From JBJSXJ01 sp044235425 (GTDB lineage: Bacteria > Planctomycetota > Planctomycetia > Pirellulales > Pirellulaceae), in contig JBIIHW010000003.1 of the NCBI GenBank assembly GCA_044235425.1, positions 62,001 to 126,000 on the forward strand: 64,000 nt of DNA, in the 5' to 3' direction. Made by a program: the position numbers and the translations under genes. Positions 53,956-62,928 of this stretch are shown piece by piece (position 1 is the first letter of the stretch; each line of letters opens with the position of its first letter). The notes beneath the pieces are model-generated. The model did no database searches, was not told the origin of the DNA, and saw nothing but the letters and a program-made list of their open reading frames with translations.

Positions 53956-56460
53956 ATGAAACGTTTGAGACTGCTCACCAACTCCGATCGCTCGACGAAA
54001 ACCAGCGGGGCAACGCTGGTGCGTCGCATCGTTCAGCAGCCGGCCGGATTACATCGGGGTGGCCGATTGTTGGCAGTGGTGACGTTGAGTTGCCTGTGCT
54101 GGCTGAGCGGTTCTGTGAGGTTCGCCGTCGCTCAAGATGACGATCCCTTTGGAGGCGGTACGAAAACCAAAGCGCCTGCCCAGCCGGTGGGCAAGGCGGG
54201 TGGTCGGACGGCCGCGGGCGATAAAGCGGAAGTTGATCCGGTGGTACTGACGTTACGCGAGACTAATCCGCAAACGGCCGAGCAACTTGCCCGCGCTGCC
54301 AAGGTGATGCTGGACTATGGACGAGCGGACGAAGCGCGGCGTTATCTGCAAGGTTTGTCCGCCTTGAAACTCGACGATCAGGCTTGGTCCACTCTGCAAA
54401 CGCGGATGGGCTCCGACGTCTTTTTACGCTGGACGCGGGAAGAGTCGATTCAGCCGGAAGGTGCGGAGCTAGGTCGTGCTGCTTTAGCGGCCGTAAAGCG
54501 GCTGGGCAGTGACGAGGGGCGGTTGCGGCGACTCATCGTGGGTCTTACCAGCGACAACCTGCAGACTCGACGTGAAGCTCAACTGGGCTTGTATGATGCG
54601 GGTGTGGACGCGGTCCCGCAGTTGGTGGCGGTGCTTGCGGATGCGGGCCGAGCGGAGGAGCACGAAGCGGTTGCTCAGCTGCTGGTCAAAATCGGCAATC
54701 CGGTAGTCGAGCCACTGGTGGGAGTGCTGGAGGCGGAGGATGCCGGGTTAAAGAGCCGAGTGATTCCGGTGCTGGGAACTCTGCGCGCTCGCCGTGCGAC
54801 ACCGTATCTGTTGCGTGCCTCCTTGGATCCATCCGACGCTGTGCTGGAGCAAGCGGCGAAGGTGGCACTGACGATGATCGTCGGTGCCGAGGCGTCCTCG
54901 CATCAGGCTCAACTTTACTTAGCGAAGCGAGTGCGTGGTCACTTAGCGGGTGATCCCGCCGTGACACTAGATGCGGAAGATCATGGTCAGTTGTGGCACT
55001 GGGACGTGGCGAAGAAGTTGCCGGTCGCGCGTCGCTACCCGGCGTATCAATTAGCAGTTGTCGAAGCTACTCGCTTGGCACGCGAGCTCTATCGAATCGC
55101 GCCGCAGTCGCTGGAGAATCGACGTTTATATTTGATGACGGCGTTGGAAGAAGAGAAATCGCTCGCAGGTCCTGATCAGCCGCTGCCGCGCGATGGTGCG
55201 GCCGCGAAAGCACTCGTGCAACTCGGCGTTGACGCCTTGGAAGATGGGCTCGCCTTCGCGATGAAGCAGAATCGTCCGTTGGCTGCGACGGCGATCACGG
55301 AGTTACTGGGGGACGTTGGTTCCGCGGCGCTCTTGGAGGCTCCTGGGGGCAAGAATCGACCTCTTTCTGACGCTCTGGGACATCGTGATCGAAGGCTGCG
55401 ATTTGCCGCCGTGGAAGCGGTGATGAAATTCAACCCTCGCAAGCCGTATGCGGGAGCGAGTTATGTGAGCGATTCGCTTGGCTTTTTTGCGAGCACGGTG
55501 GGACAGCGTCGCATCTTGGTAGCTCACCCGCGGCAGGATGATGCGCAGACGTTAGTCGGATTACTGCGAGGGATGGGATTTGAGGCGGATCAGGCGACGA
55601 CCGGCCGTGGCGTGCTGGTTCGGGGTATCAAAAATCCGGATTACGAATACTTACTGCTCAGCGATAAAATCGACAACCCGCCGGTGCGCGAGCTGATCCA
55701 GGCGTTACGGCAAGATGTGCACACGGCGGAACTGCCGATTGGCTTGCTTGCGGAAATGGCAAAATTTGAAGAGGCGGATGTGACGGGCGCCCGATCGACT
55801 TACCGCGACACCACGCGTCCGGTTCTTGATCCGCAGGTGCGAGCGGAGCGGTTGGCGGCTGGCGATTCACGAACCGTAGCCTCGATCCGCCCCTACGACG
55901 CCGATGGGCTGCAGTTTGTGTTACAGCGGTTGGAAAGCACAGTGGGTCGTGGTGCGGTAACTCGCGATGAGCGGTTGCGGCAGGCCGCTAAATCTCTGGA
56001 ATGGCTCGGCATGATCGCGGGCAACGTGGAACTCGATACCATCTATGAGGTCACTCGACAGCAACCACGAATCGAAACTGCTCTGAAGACGCCGGAGTTG
56101 ATGGGACGTGCGGCGATCGTCCTGGGACAGCTCGGCACACCAACTTCGCAGGTTGCGCTCTTGGATGTGGCGAGTGAATCGGGGCGCCCGGTGGAGGAGC
56201 GAGGGGCAGCGGTGGCGGCGTTGCGAGCTGCGATCAAGCGTCGCGGATTACGACTTACACGGGAAGAGATTCTTCGCCAATATGATCGCTACAATAAAAG
56301 TGAGACCTTGGATCGCGACACCCAGCGGATCCTCGGTGATGTACTCGATGCCATTGAAGAACCAACGAAGCCCGCGACGGATGCGGACCAAACCCCGGGC
56401 AAGGAACCTCAGCCCGAAGCGGTAACGGAACCGGCGACTGCGCCGGTTTCTCCCCCTTAA
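53956..56460 (+). CDS. Secreted HEAT-repeat protein with a receiver-like segment
   Basis: 834 residues from ATG 53956. An N-terminal hydrophobic segment (~39-60) ending near FAVAQ suggests export or membrane anchoring. Residues ~175-310 contain HEAT-like helical repeats (LGLYDAGVDAVPQLVAVLAD, AVAQLLVKIGNPVVEPLVGV). Residues ~517-605 read like a response-regulator fold (RRILVAHPRQDDAQTLVGLL, GFEADQATTGRG, YEYLLLSDKIDN, ELPIGLLAE), but the phospho-acceptor Asp is in LLLSDK rather than the usual place and flanking acids are missing, so it is probably a pseudo-receiver. The C-terminus is Pro/Glu-rich. Function unknown. Confidence 0.6.
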   Translation: MKRLRLLTNSDRSTKTSGATLVRRIVQQPAGLHRGGRLLAVVTLSCLCWLSGSVRFAVAQDDDPFGGGTKTKAPAQPVGKAGGRTAAGDKAEVDPVVLTLRETNPQTAEQLARAAKVMLDYGRADEARRYLQGLSALKLDDQAWSTLQTRMGSDVFLRWTREESIQPEGAELGRAALAAVKRLGSDEGRLRRLIVGLTSDNLQTRREAQLGLYDAGVDAVPQLVAVLADAGRAEEHEAVAQLLVKIGNPVVEPLVGVLEAEDAGLKSRVIPVLGTLRARRATPYLLRASLDPSDAVLEQAAKVALTMIVGAEASSHQAQLYLAKRVRGHLAGDPAVTLDAEDHGQLWHWDVAKKLPVARRYPAYQLAVVEATRLARELYRIAPQSLENRRLYLMTALEEEKSLAGPDQPLPRDGAAAKALVQLGVDALEDGLAFAMKQNRPLAATAITELLGDVGSAALLEAPGGKNRPLSDALGHRDRRLRFAAVEAVMKFNPRKPYAGASYVSDSLGFFASTVGQRRILVAHPRQDDAQTLVGLLRGMGFEADQATTGRGVLVRGIKNPDYEYLLLSDKIDNPPVRELIQALRQDVHTAELPIGLLAEMAKFEEADVTGARSTYRDTTRPVLDPQVRAERLAAGDSRTVASIRPYDADGLQFVLQRLESTVGRGAVTRDERLRQAAKSLEWLGMIAGNVELDTIYEVTRQQPRIETALKTPELMGRAAIVLGQLGTPTSQVALLDVASESGRPVEERGAAVAALRAAIKRRGLRLTREEILRQYDRYNKSETLDRDTQRILGDVLDAIEEPTKPATDADQTPGKEPQPEAVTEPATAPVSPP

Positions 56461-56553
56461 CCCTCAGCCAACTCGGAGGCGATCGATTACCCAGCCGCGT
56501 GCTCCACGCTCGGCTGCGGCAGTCGACCGAGTGGTCGTATCACGAGCACGCTT

Positions 56554-57594
56554 GTGTCACCAACGCACTCGGACTTTGGTCCTCCCATTCCCGGACTCAT
56601 CGGTTCCAGTCCTGCCATGCAGGACGTCTATCGGCTTACGCGCCAAGTCGCCCGCAGCAAGGCCTCCGTGTTGCTTCTGGGTGAATCCGGTACCGGTAAG
56701 GAACTCATCGCCACCGCTATTCACCGGCTCAGTGAACGGGCAACGGGACCTTTCGTGCGGGTCAACTGCGGTGCGTTGAGCGAGAGTTTGCTGGAGAGCG
56801 AACTGTTTGGTCACGTGCGCGGCGCGTTTACGGGAGCGGTCAATAATCGTACCGGTCGTTTTGAGGCCGCTCATACTGGCACGTTGTTCTTGGATGAAAT
56901 CAATTCCACTACGCTGCATTTGCAGGTGAAATTACTGCGGGCGCTGCAGGAGCGCGAGTTCGAGCGGGTGGGTGACACGACGACGATTCGCGTCGACACT
57001 CGGGTCATTGCGGCCAGCAATCGAGATTTATTGGAAGAGGTCCATGGTCAGCGGTTTCGGGAGGATTTGTATTGGCGATTGAATGTGGTGAGTATCTACT
57101 TGCCGCCTTTGCGTTCGCGCCGCGAAGACATTCCCTCGCTCGTAGCTCATTTTCTGAATCACTACAACGAAGCGAATGATCGCTATGTGTCGCATATTCA
57201 GCCGGAGGCGATGGAGGCGCTCCAGGATTATCCTTGGCCGGGAAATGTTCGCGAATTGCAGAATTATGTTGAACGAGCCGTGGTGTTGGCGGAGGGGGAC
57301 GAGTTGACGGTGGAGCTGTTGCCGGACGTCGTTCGGGGCCGCGAACGTCCTAAAGTCACTCACCTCAAGGGCGCCGATTTGGAGTCGTTAACGTTTGCCG
57401 TCGTGCAGCAAGGACTCACCAGTGCCGGGCCCGACGAGGACAGTTTACATGCCAAGATTGTGAATCGCGTCGAGCGGGAGTTGCTGGCACAGGTGATGCT
57501 CAGTTGCAACAACATTCAGATCAAAGCGGCGAAAAAACTGGGTATCAACCGCAATACACTCCACAAAAAACTGAAGGAATATGACATGGAGTGA
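56554..57594 (+). CDS. Sigma-54-dependent transcriptional activator lacking a receiver domain
   Basis: 346 residues from GTG 56554. The AAA+ domain begins almost at the N-terminus: Walker A GESGTGKE (43-50), the sigma-54-contacting GAFTGA (90-95), Walker B LFLDEI (111-116), and the DLYWRLNV and PWPGNVRELQN motifs. The C-terminus is a Fis-type helix-turn-helix (KAAKKLGINRNTLHKKLKEY). There is no N-terminal sensory domain, so activity is probably set by another protein or by abundance. It lies 142 bp upstream of the four coiled-coil genes; I found no clear -24/-12 (GG-N10-GC) promoter in that gap. Confidence 0.93.
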   Translation: MSPTHSDFGPPIPGLIGSSPAMQDVYRLTRQVARSKASVLLLGESGTGKELIATAIHRLSERATGPFVRVNCGALSESLLESELFGHVRGAFTGAVNNRTGRFEAAHTGTLFLDEINSTTLHLQVKLLRALQEREFERVGDTTTIRVDTRVIAASNRDLLEEVHGQRFREDLYWRLNVVSIYLPPLRSRREDIPSLVAHFLNHYNEANDRYVSHIQPEAMEALQDYPWPGNVRELQNYVERAVVLAEGDELTVELLPDVVRGRERPKVTHLKGADLESLTFAVVQQGLTSAGPDEDSLHAKIVNRVERELLAQVMLSCNNIQIKAAKKLGINRNTLHKKLKEYDME

Positions 57595-57736
57595 CCGCCT
57601 CGGGCGGGGGCCTGAATAATCCTTTCATTTTTCTCTGGAGATTTGTACGACTCAGCCTACTGGCTGCGATTCCCTTATAGCGGTCGTCCTGTCGAGACGG
57701 CCCGCTTAGGGTAGGGAAGATGCAAAGGGTAAAGCC

Positions 57737-58717
57737 ATGAGCCGACGAAGCATGATTCTGAAGGGTCCATTTCTGCGAATGGTGGTCCTGGCCGCTGGCC
57801 TGGTCGCCCTGGGACCAGATCTCTGGTCTGAACCGTTGTCGGCACAATTTGCTGATCCAGTCGCCCAGGCACGCAATCATATTGCGGCCGCCAATGCGGC
57901 CATCACCGGCGGGACTCGCAAGGTGACGGATGTTCGCCGGAAACTACAGGCAGATTTTGAAAAACGGGAAAAGGTCATTGCCACGCGACAGGAGTTAGAT
58001 CGCACCAAGCGGGCTTTTGAAGCATCTCGAGCGGAAATCGTGCAGGGATTGGAGGCGCAAGCAGATTATCGACAGGCGGTGGAACGTCGTGACGAGGCGA
58101 AACAGCGTTTGGCCGCGTTGCCTGCTCGCGCGACGCCGGCCGACCGCGAGCCGGTGAATCAGGCGTTACGCGATGCCAGCGACTCAATCCGAAAGCAGGA
58201 GAAAGCTGCCATTGAGGGCGACGCCGAAGCCAGCAAGCTGGAGGACGAGTACTTGAAAGCTCAGCAGGATCTCCGCGCCGTGATGCAGCAACGCGATCAG
58301 GATATTGAGGCTGAGCAGGAGATGATCGACGCCAAAAAGGCACTCGCCGATGCCAAACAGTCACTCGTTGCTGCCAAGGCGCAGTTAGAGAGAGCTTTGC
58401 GAGAGCAAGCTCGCCAAGTCGTACCCGCTGCAAGTCGGAGCGATCGGGATCGGGATCGGGATCGGGATTGGGATCGCGAGCGGGATCGGGAACGCGAGCG
58501 GCAACGCAATTGGGAACGCGAACGATCAGTCCCAAATCGTGTTAGTGGGGGTATGGGTGGTGGTGGCGGTGGATTTCGACCTTCGTCGGGAAACGGTGGT
58601 GGTGGTTTTTCCGGCGGAGGTGGTAACGGCACTGGTGCCCGCACGGAACGCCGTAAAGACGACGATAAGCCGAAAGAGCGACCGAACTACAACGCCTTGA
58701 TCAAGGAGAAAAAGTAG
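57737..58717 (+). CDS. Secreted coiled-coil protein, tandem family member A
   Basis: 326 residues from ATG 57737 (AAAGGG upstream). Signal peptide ~1-36 (cleavage near LSAQF). The core (~41-228) is predicted almost entirely helical/coiled coil and shares spaced motifs with the next three genes: YRQAV, RDEAKQRLA, IRKQEKAAI and QQRDQDI. The tail differs: residues ~234-265 are a run of Asp-Arg/Glu-Arg dipeptides encoded by GATCGG-type hexamers at 58441-58500, followed by a Gly-rich segment and a Lys-rich end. No database family is recognised. It is followed by a strong terminator. Confidence 0.75.
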   Translation: MSRRSMILKGPFLRMVVLAAGLVALGPDLWSEPLSAQFADPVAQARNHIAAANAAITGGTRKVTDVRRKLQADFEKREKVIATRQELDRTKRAFEASRAEIVQGLEAQADYRQAVERRDEAKQRLAALPARATPADREPVNQALRDASDSIRKQEKAAIEGDAEASKLEDEYLKAQQDLRAVMQQRDQDIEAEQEMIDAKKALADAKQSLVAAKAQLERALREQARQVVPAASRSDRDRDRDRDWDRERDRERERQRNWERERSVPNRVSGGMGGGGGGFRPSSGNGGGGFSGGGGNGTGARTERRKDDDKPKERPNYNALIKEKK

Positions 58718-58793
58718 CCGCGAACGCGCTCGCGCAAGCGCATGATGAAATCGTATGTCTTTCCGGATTGCTCCGCCGCGATTCACTCTGAGA

Positions 58794-58824
58794 AGGCCGT
58801 CCCGCTGGACGGCCTCTTTTTTTT
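58794..58824 (+). terminator. Rho-independent terminator after coiled-coil gene A
   Basis: AGGCCGTCC (58794-58802) pairs perfectly with GGACGGCCT (58807-58815) around a CGCT loop, followed by C and eight T residues. It lies between the first and second coiled-coil genes, so gene A can be transcribed separately from B to D. Confidence 0.9.
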
Positions 58825-58847
58825 CTGCTGAATCGGAGTCCTGACCG

Positions 58848-59588
58848 ATGATCGCACGCGGCCATAGTCTGTTTGGAAAACGGTTGCATCTGCCCCTGGC
58901 ACTACTCTTCGTGACGACCGGCAGCTGGATCTTCACGGCTACTCAAGTGGACGCCGAGGAGGAACTGTATAGGGCGGCGCAAAGCATTGCGTTAGCTCGT
59001 CATAACATCTACGGTTCGAGTCAGGATGTTAGCAGTACCAAGCGGACTGCCGTACGGTTGCGAGAGGCACTGCAGCAAGAGCTCGAGAAAAGAGATGAAA
59101 TCGTGGCCGCACGACAGGAATTGGCTGTTTCCAAACAGGAGTTTGATGCTGCCCGCGCCGATGTGATTGAGCGTCTGCGGCAGCGACCGGAGTACCAGTC
59201 GGCGGTCGAATCGCGTGATACGGCTAAACAGCTGCTTACGGGAGTATTGGCACTCACCGTCGCTGAGGAGCGTCCTTCGATCGTGAGTCGCTATGAGCAG
59301 GCGGGTAAGATAATGCTGAAATTGGAGCGAGATGCCTTGGCAGCTGACGCGCGTGCAACTCAAGCTAATACCGTTTACCAGCAGGCTCAAAAAAGACTGC
59401 GTTTAGTGATTCAGCAACGGGATCAGGAAATTGCCGCCCATCCGCAGATGCGGCAAGCAGAAAACGCCTATCAGAAAGCGATGGCTAGTTTACGTGATCA
59501 CAAAGACCGTCTCCGAAGTTCGATTAAGAATTACGCGAAGCTCGAATCAAAACTGAGGAGTCGAGAAAACAACAAAGACAAAAAGTAG
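58848..59588 (+). CDS. Secreted coiled-coil protein, tandem family member B
   Basis: 246 residues from ATG 58848 (GGAG about 11 bases upstream). Signal peptide to about residue 36 (VDAEE). The helical core carries the family motifs YQSAV, RDTAKQLLT, MLKLERDAL and QQRDQEI at the same spacing as in member A. It ends in a short basic tail (SRENNKDKK) without the Arg/Asp or Gly-rich extension, making it the smallest member. An 8-bp inverted repeat (AGCGGCGG at 59587, CCGCCGCT at 59621) begins at its stop codon. Confidence 0.72.
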   Translation: MIARGHSLFGKRLHLPLALLFVTTGSWIFTATQVDAEEELYRAAQSIALARHNIYGSSQDVSSTKRTAVRLREALQQELEKRDEIVAARQELAVSKQEFDAARADVIERLRQRPEYQSAVESRDTAKQLLTGVLALTVAEERPSIVSRYEQAGKIMLKLERDALAADARATQANTVYQQAQKRLRLVIQQRDQEIAAHPQMRQAENAYQKAMASLRDHKDRLRSSIKNYAKLESKLRSRENNKDKK

Positions 59589-59694
59589 CGGCGGAAAACG
59601 TGGTGAAACTGTTTGACAGGCCGCCGCTGCATTACCGATGATTTAGTGCTGTTTGGAGAGCGAGCCGTCCAGTCATCCGGCACTAGTCGAAATT

Positions 59695-60546
59695 ATGCCT
59701 ACAACAACTCGATTCATTCATCGCTACGTTCTGCCCGCACTGGCCCTCGTCGCTGTCTGGGCACTGACTGGCGAATGCCTGGCGTGGCAGAACAACAATA
59801 AGCAGCGGGGAGCGGTTGATCGCGAGCAGCAGGATGTGCGGCAAGCGGAGCAGCGGCTCCGTGATGCTCGCAAGCAAGCTGAAGAGGCGAAGCAGGCAGT
59901 CGCCCAAGCAACAGCAGCTCACAAAAGGGCGAACGACCATGTAGGAGATACGCGGGAAAAAGTCGAGCGGGAACAGGATATGGCACCAGCCCTCGTCGCC
60001 GCTCGCCGCCAATCCGATCTCGCCAAAACCGACTATGAAACCGCTCGCGCCGAACTCCTGAAAGCGCTCGGCGGTAAGCCCGAATATCAAGCCGCCAGCG
60101 CCGCGCGAGAACTCGCCAAACAGAAACTCGCCGGTATGTCACCTGGCGCCGCCGCCAGCGAACGGGAAACCCTGGCCAAGCAGTTTCAGCAAGCTGGTGA
60201 TGTGGTTCGTAATCTGGAGAAGGCTGCCATCGCCGCTGACCCCACGACGAGTGGTGCGGAGGCGCGATATCAAAAGGAGATGGCCGAACTCCGGACCCTC
60301 GTCGATCGCCGCAATCAGGCCGTCGATCAAGACGCGCGCTTGACACGAGCGAAGTCGGAGCTGAAAAGTGCTAAGGAACACTTGGAAAATGCCAAAGCCA
60401 AATTAGGTCGAGAGGTGGCGGATATCGAGCGTGCTGAGGCTCAACTGCGGACTCAGCAAAAGCAAAAACAGGATGCGGAAGCTCGACTGCGCGACGCCAA
60501 AAATAAAAACAACAATAACAAGAACAACAAAAACAAAAAGAAGTAG
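59695..60546 (+). CDS. Secreted coiled-coil protein, tandem family member C
   Basis: 283 residues from ATG 59695; the frame opens at a TTG at 59653, but the ATG starts the signal peptide (FIHRYVLPALALVAVWALTG, cleavage near CLAWQ). Family motifs are YQAAS, RELAKQKLA, VRNLEKAAI and DRRNQAV. The core has extra heptad-like Ala/Glu/Lys repeats before the first motif, and the tail is a Lys/Asn run (KNKNNNNKNNKNKKK). TTGACA at 59613-59618 lies upstream but has no clear -10. Confidence 0.72.
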   Translation: MPTTTRFIHRYVLPALALVAVWALTGECLAWQNNNKQRGAVDREQQDVRQAEQRLRDARKQAEEAKQAVAQATAAHKRANDHVGDTREKVEREQDMAPALVAARRQSDLAKTDYETARAELLKALGGKPEYQAASAARELAKQKLAGMSPGAAASERETLAKQFQQAGDVVRNLEKAAIAADPTTSGAEARYQKEMAELRTLVDRRNQAVDQDARLTRAKSELKSAKEHLENAKAKLGREVADIERAEAQLRTQQKQKQDAEARLRDAKNKNNNNKNNKNKKK

Positions 60547-60582
60547 TTGTTGCACGACGCGCAGGTGTGGGAGCAGACGGTT

Positions 60583-61425
60583 ATGCAGAGGACTCGACCT
60601 ATTCTTACGCCGCGGCTTAAGTCGTGCGCTTGGCAACGACAACTTTTGGTCGTGTCGATGCTAGGAATGAGCTGTCTGTTCGCATTCAGTGCTGCCACGG
60701 CAGCACCGCCCAAAAAACCCTCGAGCAGTTCACAATCCAAGAAGCCGAAAGCTAACCCCGTCACGACCGCTCAGAAGGAAATGGTCGACGCCAACAATCA
60801 GCTCGGCTTTGCCAAGTTACGGTTACAACAAGCGATTCGCGCCGCCAGTCAAGCGCGACAAGATGTCCAAAAGGAACATGATTCCGCTCCGGGATTGCAA
60901 GCTGCTCGCAGACTTCGTGGTGAGCATCAGCAGGAGATGGAGGCTGAAAAAAAGGCGATCCGGGACGAGCTAGCCTATAACTCCACCTATCAAGAGGCAC
61001 TCCGGAAGAAAGAAGAGACTAAGCAGCGGATAAATAGCTTGAGTGCTCCGGAATCGCCGGAGGGTAAAGCCGCGTTTGCGGCATATCAAGAAGCGACCAA
61101 GCAGATACGCGATCTGGAGAATGAAGCCTTCACTCGCAATACCAAGGTGAAGACGATGCTCACGGAAGCTGCACAAGAAGAGGAAGAGATTCGGGAACTG
61201 GTCAAAGGCCGCAATGCCGCTATTCAAAATGATCCCCGGTTAGCCAACGTGAAGAATGAAATCACACAGGCCAAGGCGGCGGTGGCGATTGCCGAACAGC
61301 AAGCGCTGGCTGCCAAGCAAAAGCTCGTGCTCGCTCAGCAAGAATACGCGCGGCAAGCCGCCGCCAAGGCGGCTGCTAATACGAAAAAGAAACCGGCCAA
61401 AGGTCGCAAGCCGCCAAAGCGATAG
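60583..61425 (+). CDS. Secreted coiled-coil protein, tandem family member D
   Basis: 280 residues from ATG 60583, with GGGAG upstream. Signal peptide to ~residue 40 (FAFSAATAA). Motifs YQEAL, KEETKQRIN, IRDLENEAF and KGRNAAI match the other three, with the most divergence. The C-terminal half is rich in Ala/Gln/Lys and ends TKKKPAKGRKPPKR. The gap from member C is 36 bp. It is convergent with the TIGR03009-like gene 45 bp away. Confidence 0.72.
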   Translation: MQRTRPILTPRLKSCAWQRQLLVVSMLGMSCLFAFSAATAAPPKKPSSSSQSKKPKANPVTTAQKEMVDANNQLGFAKLRLQQAIRAASQARQDVQKEHDSAPGLQAARRLRGEHQQEMEAEKKAIRDELAYNSTYQEALRKKEETKQRINSLSAPESPEGKAAFAAYQEATKQIRDLENEAFTRNTKVKTMLTEAAQEEEEIRELVKGRNAAIQNDPRLANVKNEITQAKAAVAIAEQQALAAKQKLVLAQQEYARQAAAKAAANTKKKPAKGRKPPKR

Positions 61426-61470
61426 TTCGTTGCTTGATTCCTCCAGGAAGACCTGAGAATCAATCAGATC

Positions 61471-62700
61471 CTACTTGATGGGCTTATTGGGGCGAGTGGC
61501 TTGTTTGCTGCCGCCGGGTGGTGGTGGCAACTGAGCGGGCTGCGGAACTCGTTCGTCGTTCGTCGGCTGATAACGCTCCACGACTTTCTTATAGTTAAAC
61601 GGGGCCGCCGGTTCCCAAAACTCTCGATTGAACACGTTCAGTTTATCGAGCGTGTCATTCCAATTGGTGGCTCGATCTTCAAACACAAAGTTGGTGCAAC
61701 TCGGGTTCTTCACCGGATCATAGTTGCGGTCGAACATCGCCATCGCTTTGGGAAGATAGTCTTTATAATCGATGATGATGTGCAGCATTTTGAAGTTGGC
61801 GGCATCGGTTCGAGTCTTGGGAACGGCCTCCAGCCAATACTCTTCCTTGGCATCTTTGGGTGTGATCACGCGCAGCCAAAACCGCTGCTTGATCTTCGCC
61901 GCATCTGCTCCGAACATGAAGGGCAACGGGCCATCCACAATCGCTCGACCATGCATTTCCGGCGGCAATTCGGTCTGAATCAACTGCTTCTTTTGATGAT
62001 CGAAGGCGTAGATCGATTTCCCATCGCAAATCCACTGTTCACCTTTGTCATCAGCGTGAGGTACATAGCGGCCCTTCTCTTTTTCCGACTGTGGCGCCTG
62101 GTAATACAGCGTGTTCTCAACTTTAAACATGCCTTTGTCGGGAGCCGAATACTTGATGATACCGCGGCTTTGCGTCTTCGCTGGCAACTCGCCTGTTTTG
62201 GGATCGCGAGCGACGAAAACGGCGTCATATTCCCAGCGCGTGAAATTGCAGCGGTAACGCTTAATGTCAGCACTCGACACCTGCCAATGATTGAGGATTT
62301 GGTCGAGGTATTTTTCGTGTTCGGGGCCCAGTTTGTCGGCCCAGGCAGGCGCCTGAGGTGCTGCCAGGCCAGCGGGCAAAGGTTGGCGCGCAACCGGTTC
62401 TTTCAGGGTTTGTTCTTTAAGTGGAGCGACGGGTGTCGAAGGACGCTCACCAGGCTGTGCTGCGGAACTCGCCGCGGATTTACCCGTCTTCGATCCGCTG
62501 GGACGAGGCACGGCCGGATTGGTTTGTGCGGGACCGGTTTGAGCTGCCGTGGTGGCGTTAAGTTGTAGGACGACCAGCAGCGCCAGCAGCAGAGCGCCGC
62601 TGCCGCTGCGGGACTGGTCTCCCAGCCGCAAACTGCCCAGCCGCAAACCGCTCAGCTCATGCTTAGCCCGAACTCTCGATTCAACGCTCACTCGCATCAT
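61471..62700 (-). CDS. TIGR03009-like secreted planctomycete protein
   Basis: 409 residues from ATG 62700, preceded by AAGGAGGAGG, the strongest ribosome-binding site seen here; the frame continues to 63555 but that part is antisense to the methyltransferase gene. A hydrophobic segment at ~35-52 ends in TTAAQ, a signal peptide. After a Pro/Ala/Ser linker, residues ~120-370 resemble the planctomycete paralogous family TIGR03009, related in fold to LolA-type lipoprotein carriers: RYRCNFTRWEYDAVF, KYSAPDKGMFKVE, GEQWICDGKSIYAFD, WLRVITPKDAKEEYWLEAVP. The role is unknown. A 15-bp repeat encodes LRLGSLRLGD in the leader. Confidence 0.72.
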   Translation of the reverse strand: MMRVSVESRVRAKHELSGLRLGSLRLGDQSRSGSGALLLALLVVLQLNATTAAQTGPAQTNPAVPRPSGSKTGKSAASSAAQPGERPSTPVAPLKEQTLKEPVARQPLPAGLAAPQAPAWADKLGPEHEKYLDQILNHWQVSSADIKRYRCNFTRWEYDAVFVARDPKTGELPAKTQSRGIIKYSAPDKGMFKVENTLYYQAPQSEKEKGRYVPHADDKGEQWICDGKSIYAFDHQKKQLIQTELPPEMHGRAIVDGPLPFMFGADAAKIKQRFWLRVITPKDAKEEYWLEAVPKTRTDAANFKMLHIIIDYKDYLPKAMAMFDRNYDPVKNPSCTNFVFEDRATNWNDTLDKLNVFNREFWEPAAPFNYKKVVERYQPTNDERVPQPAQLPPPPGGSKQATRPNKPIK

Positions 62701-62928
62701 GATAGCCTCCTCCTTGAGGCAAGAATCATTGTCGCTGGCCGGCGTGCGTAGCAGTTGCATCCCGGCGACCACCGCGCGCAGACCCCTCCCTGGATCTCGA
62801 CGCGCGGGAGTGTAACACGATTCCGCTCCGCGAAGATAGATCGATTTCAGGAAGTTCCCGCGGTTCTCGCGGGCCCGCACCTGGATCAATACTTGACGGA
62901 CCGCGCAACTTCCGTAAGTTGTTACCCC

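Noticed and set aside
57595..57736. Sigma-54 (-24/-12) promoter before the coiled-coil genes
   Set aside because: No GG-N10-GC match was found in the gap, so direct control by the adjacent sigma-54 activator is not shown.
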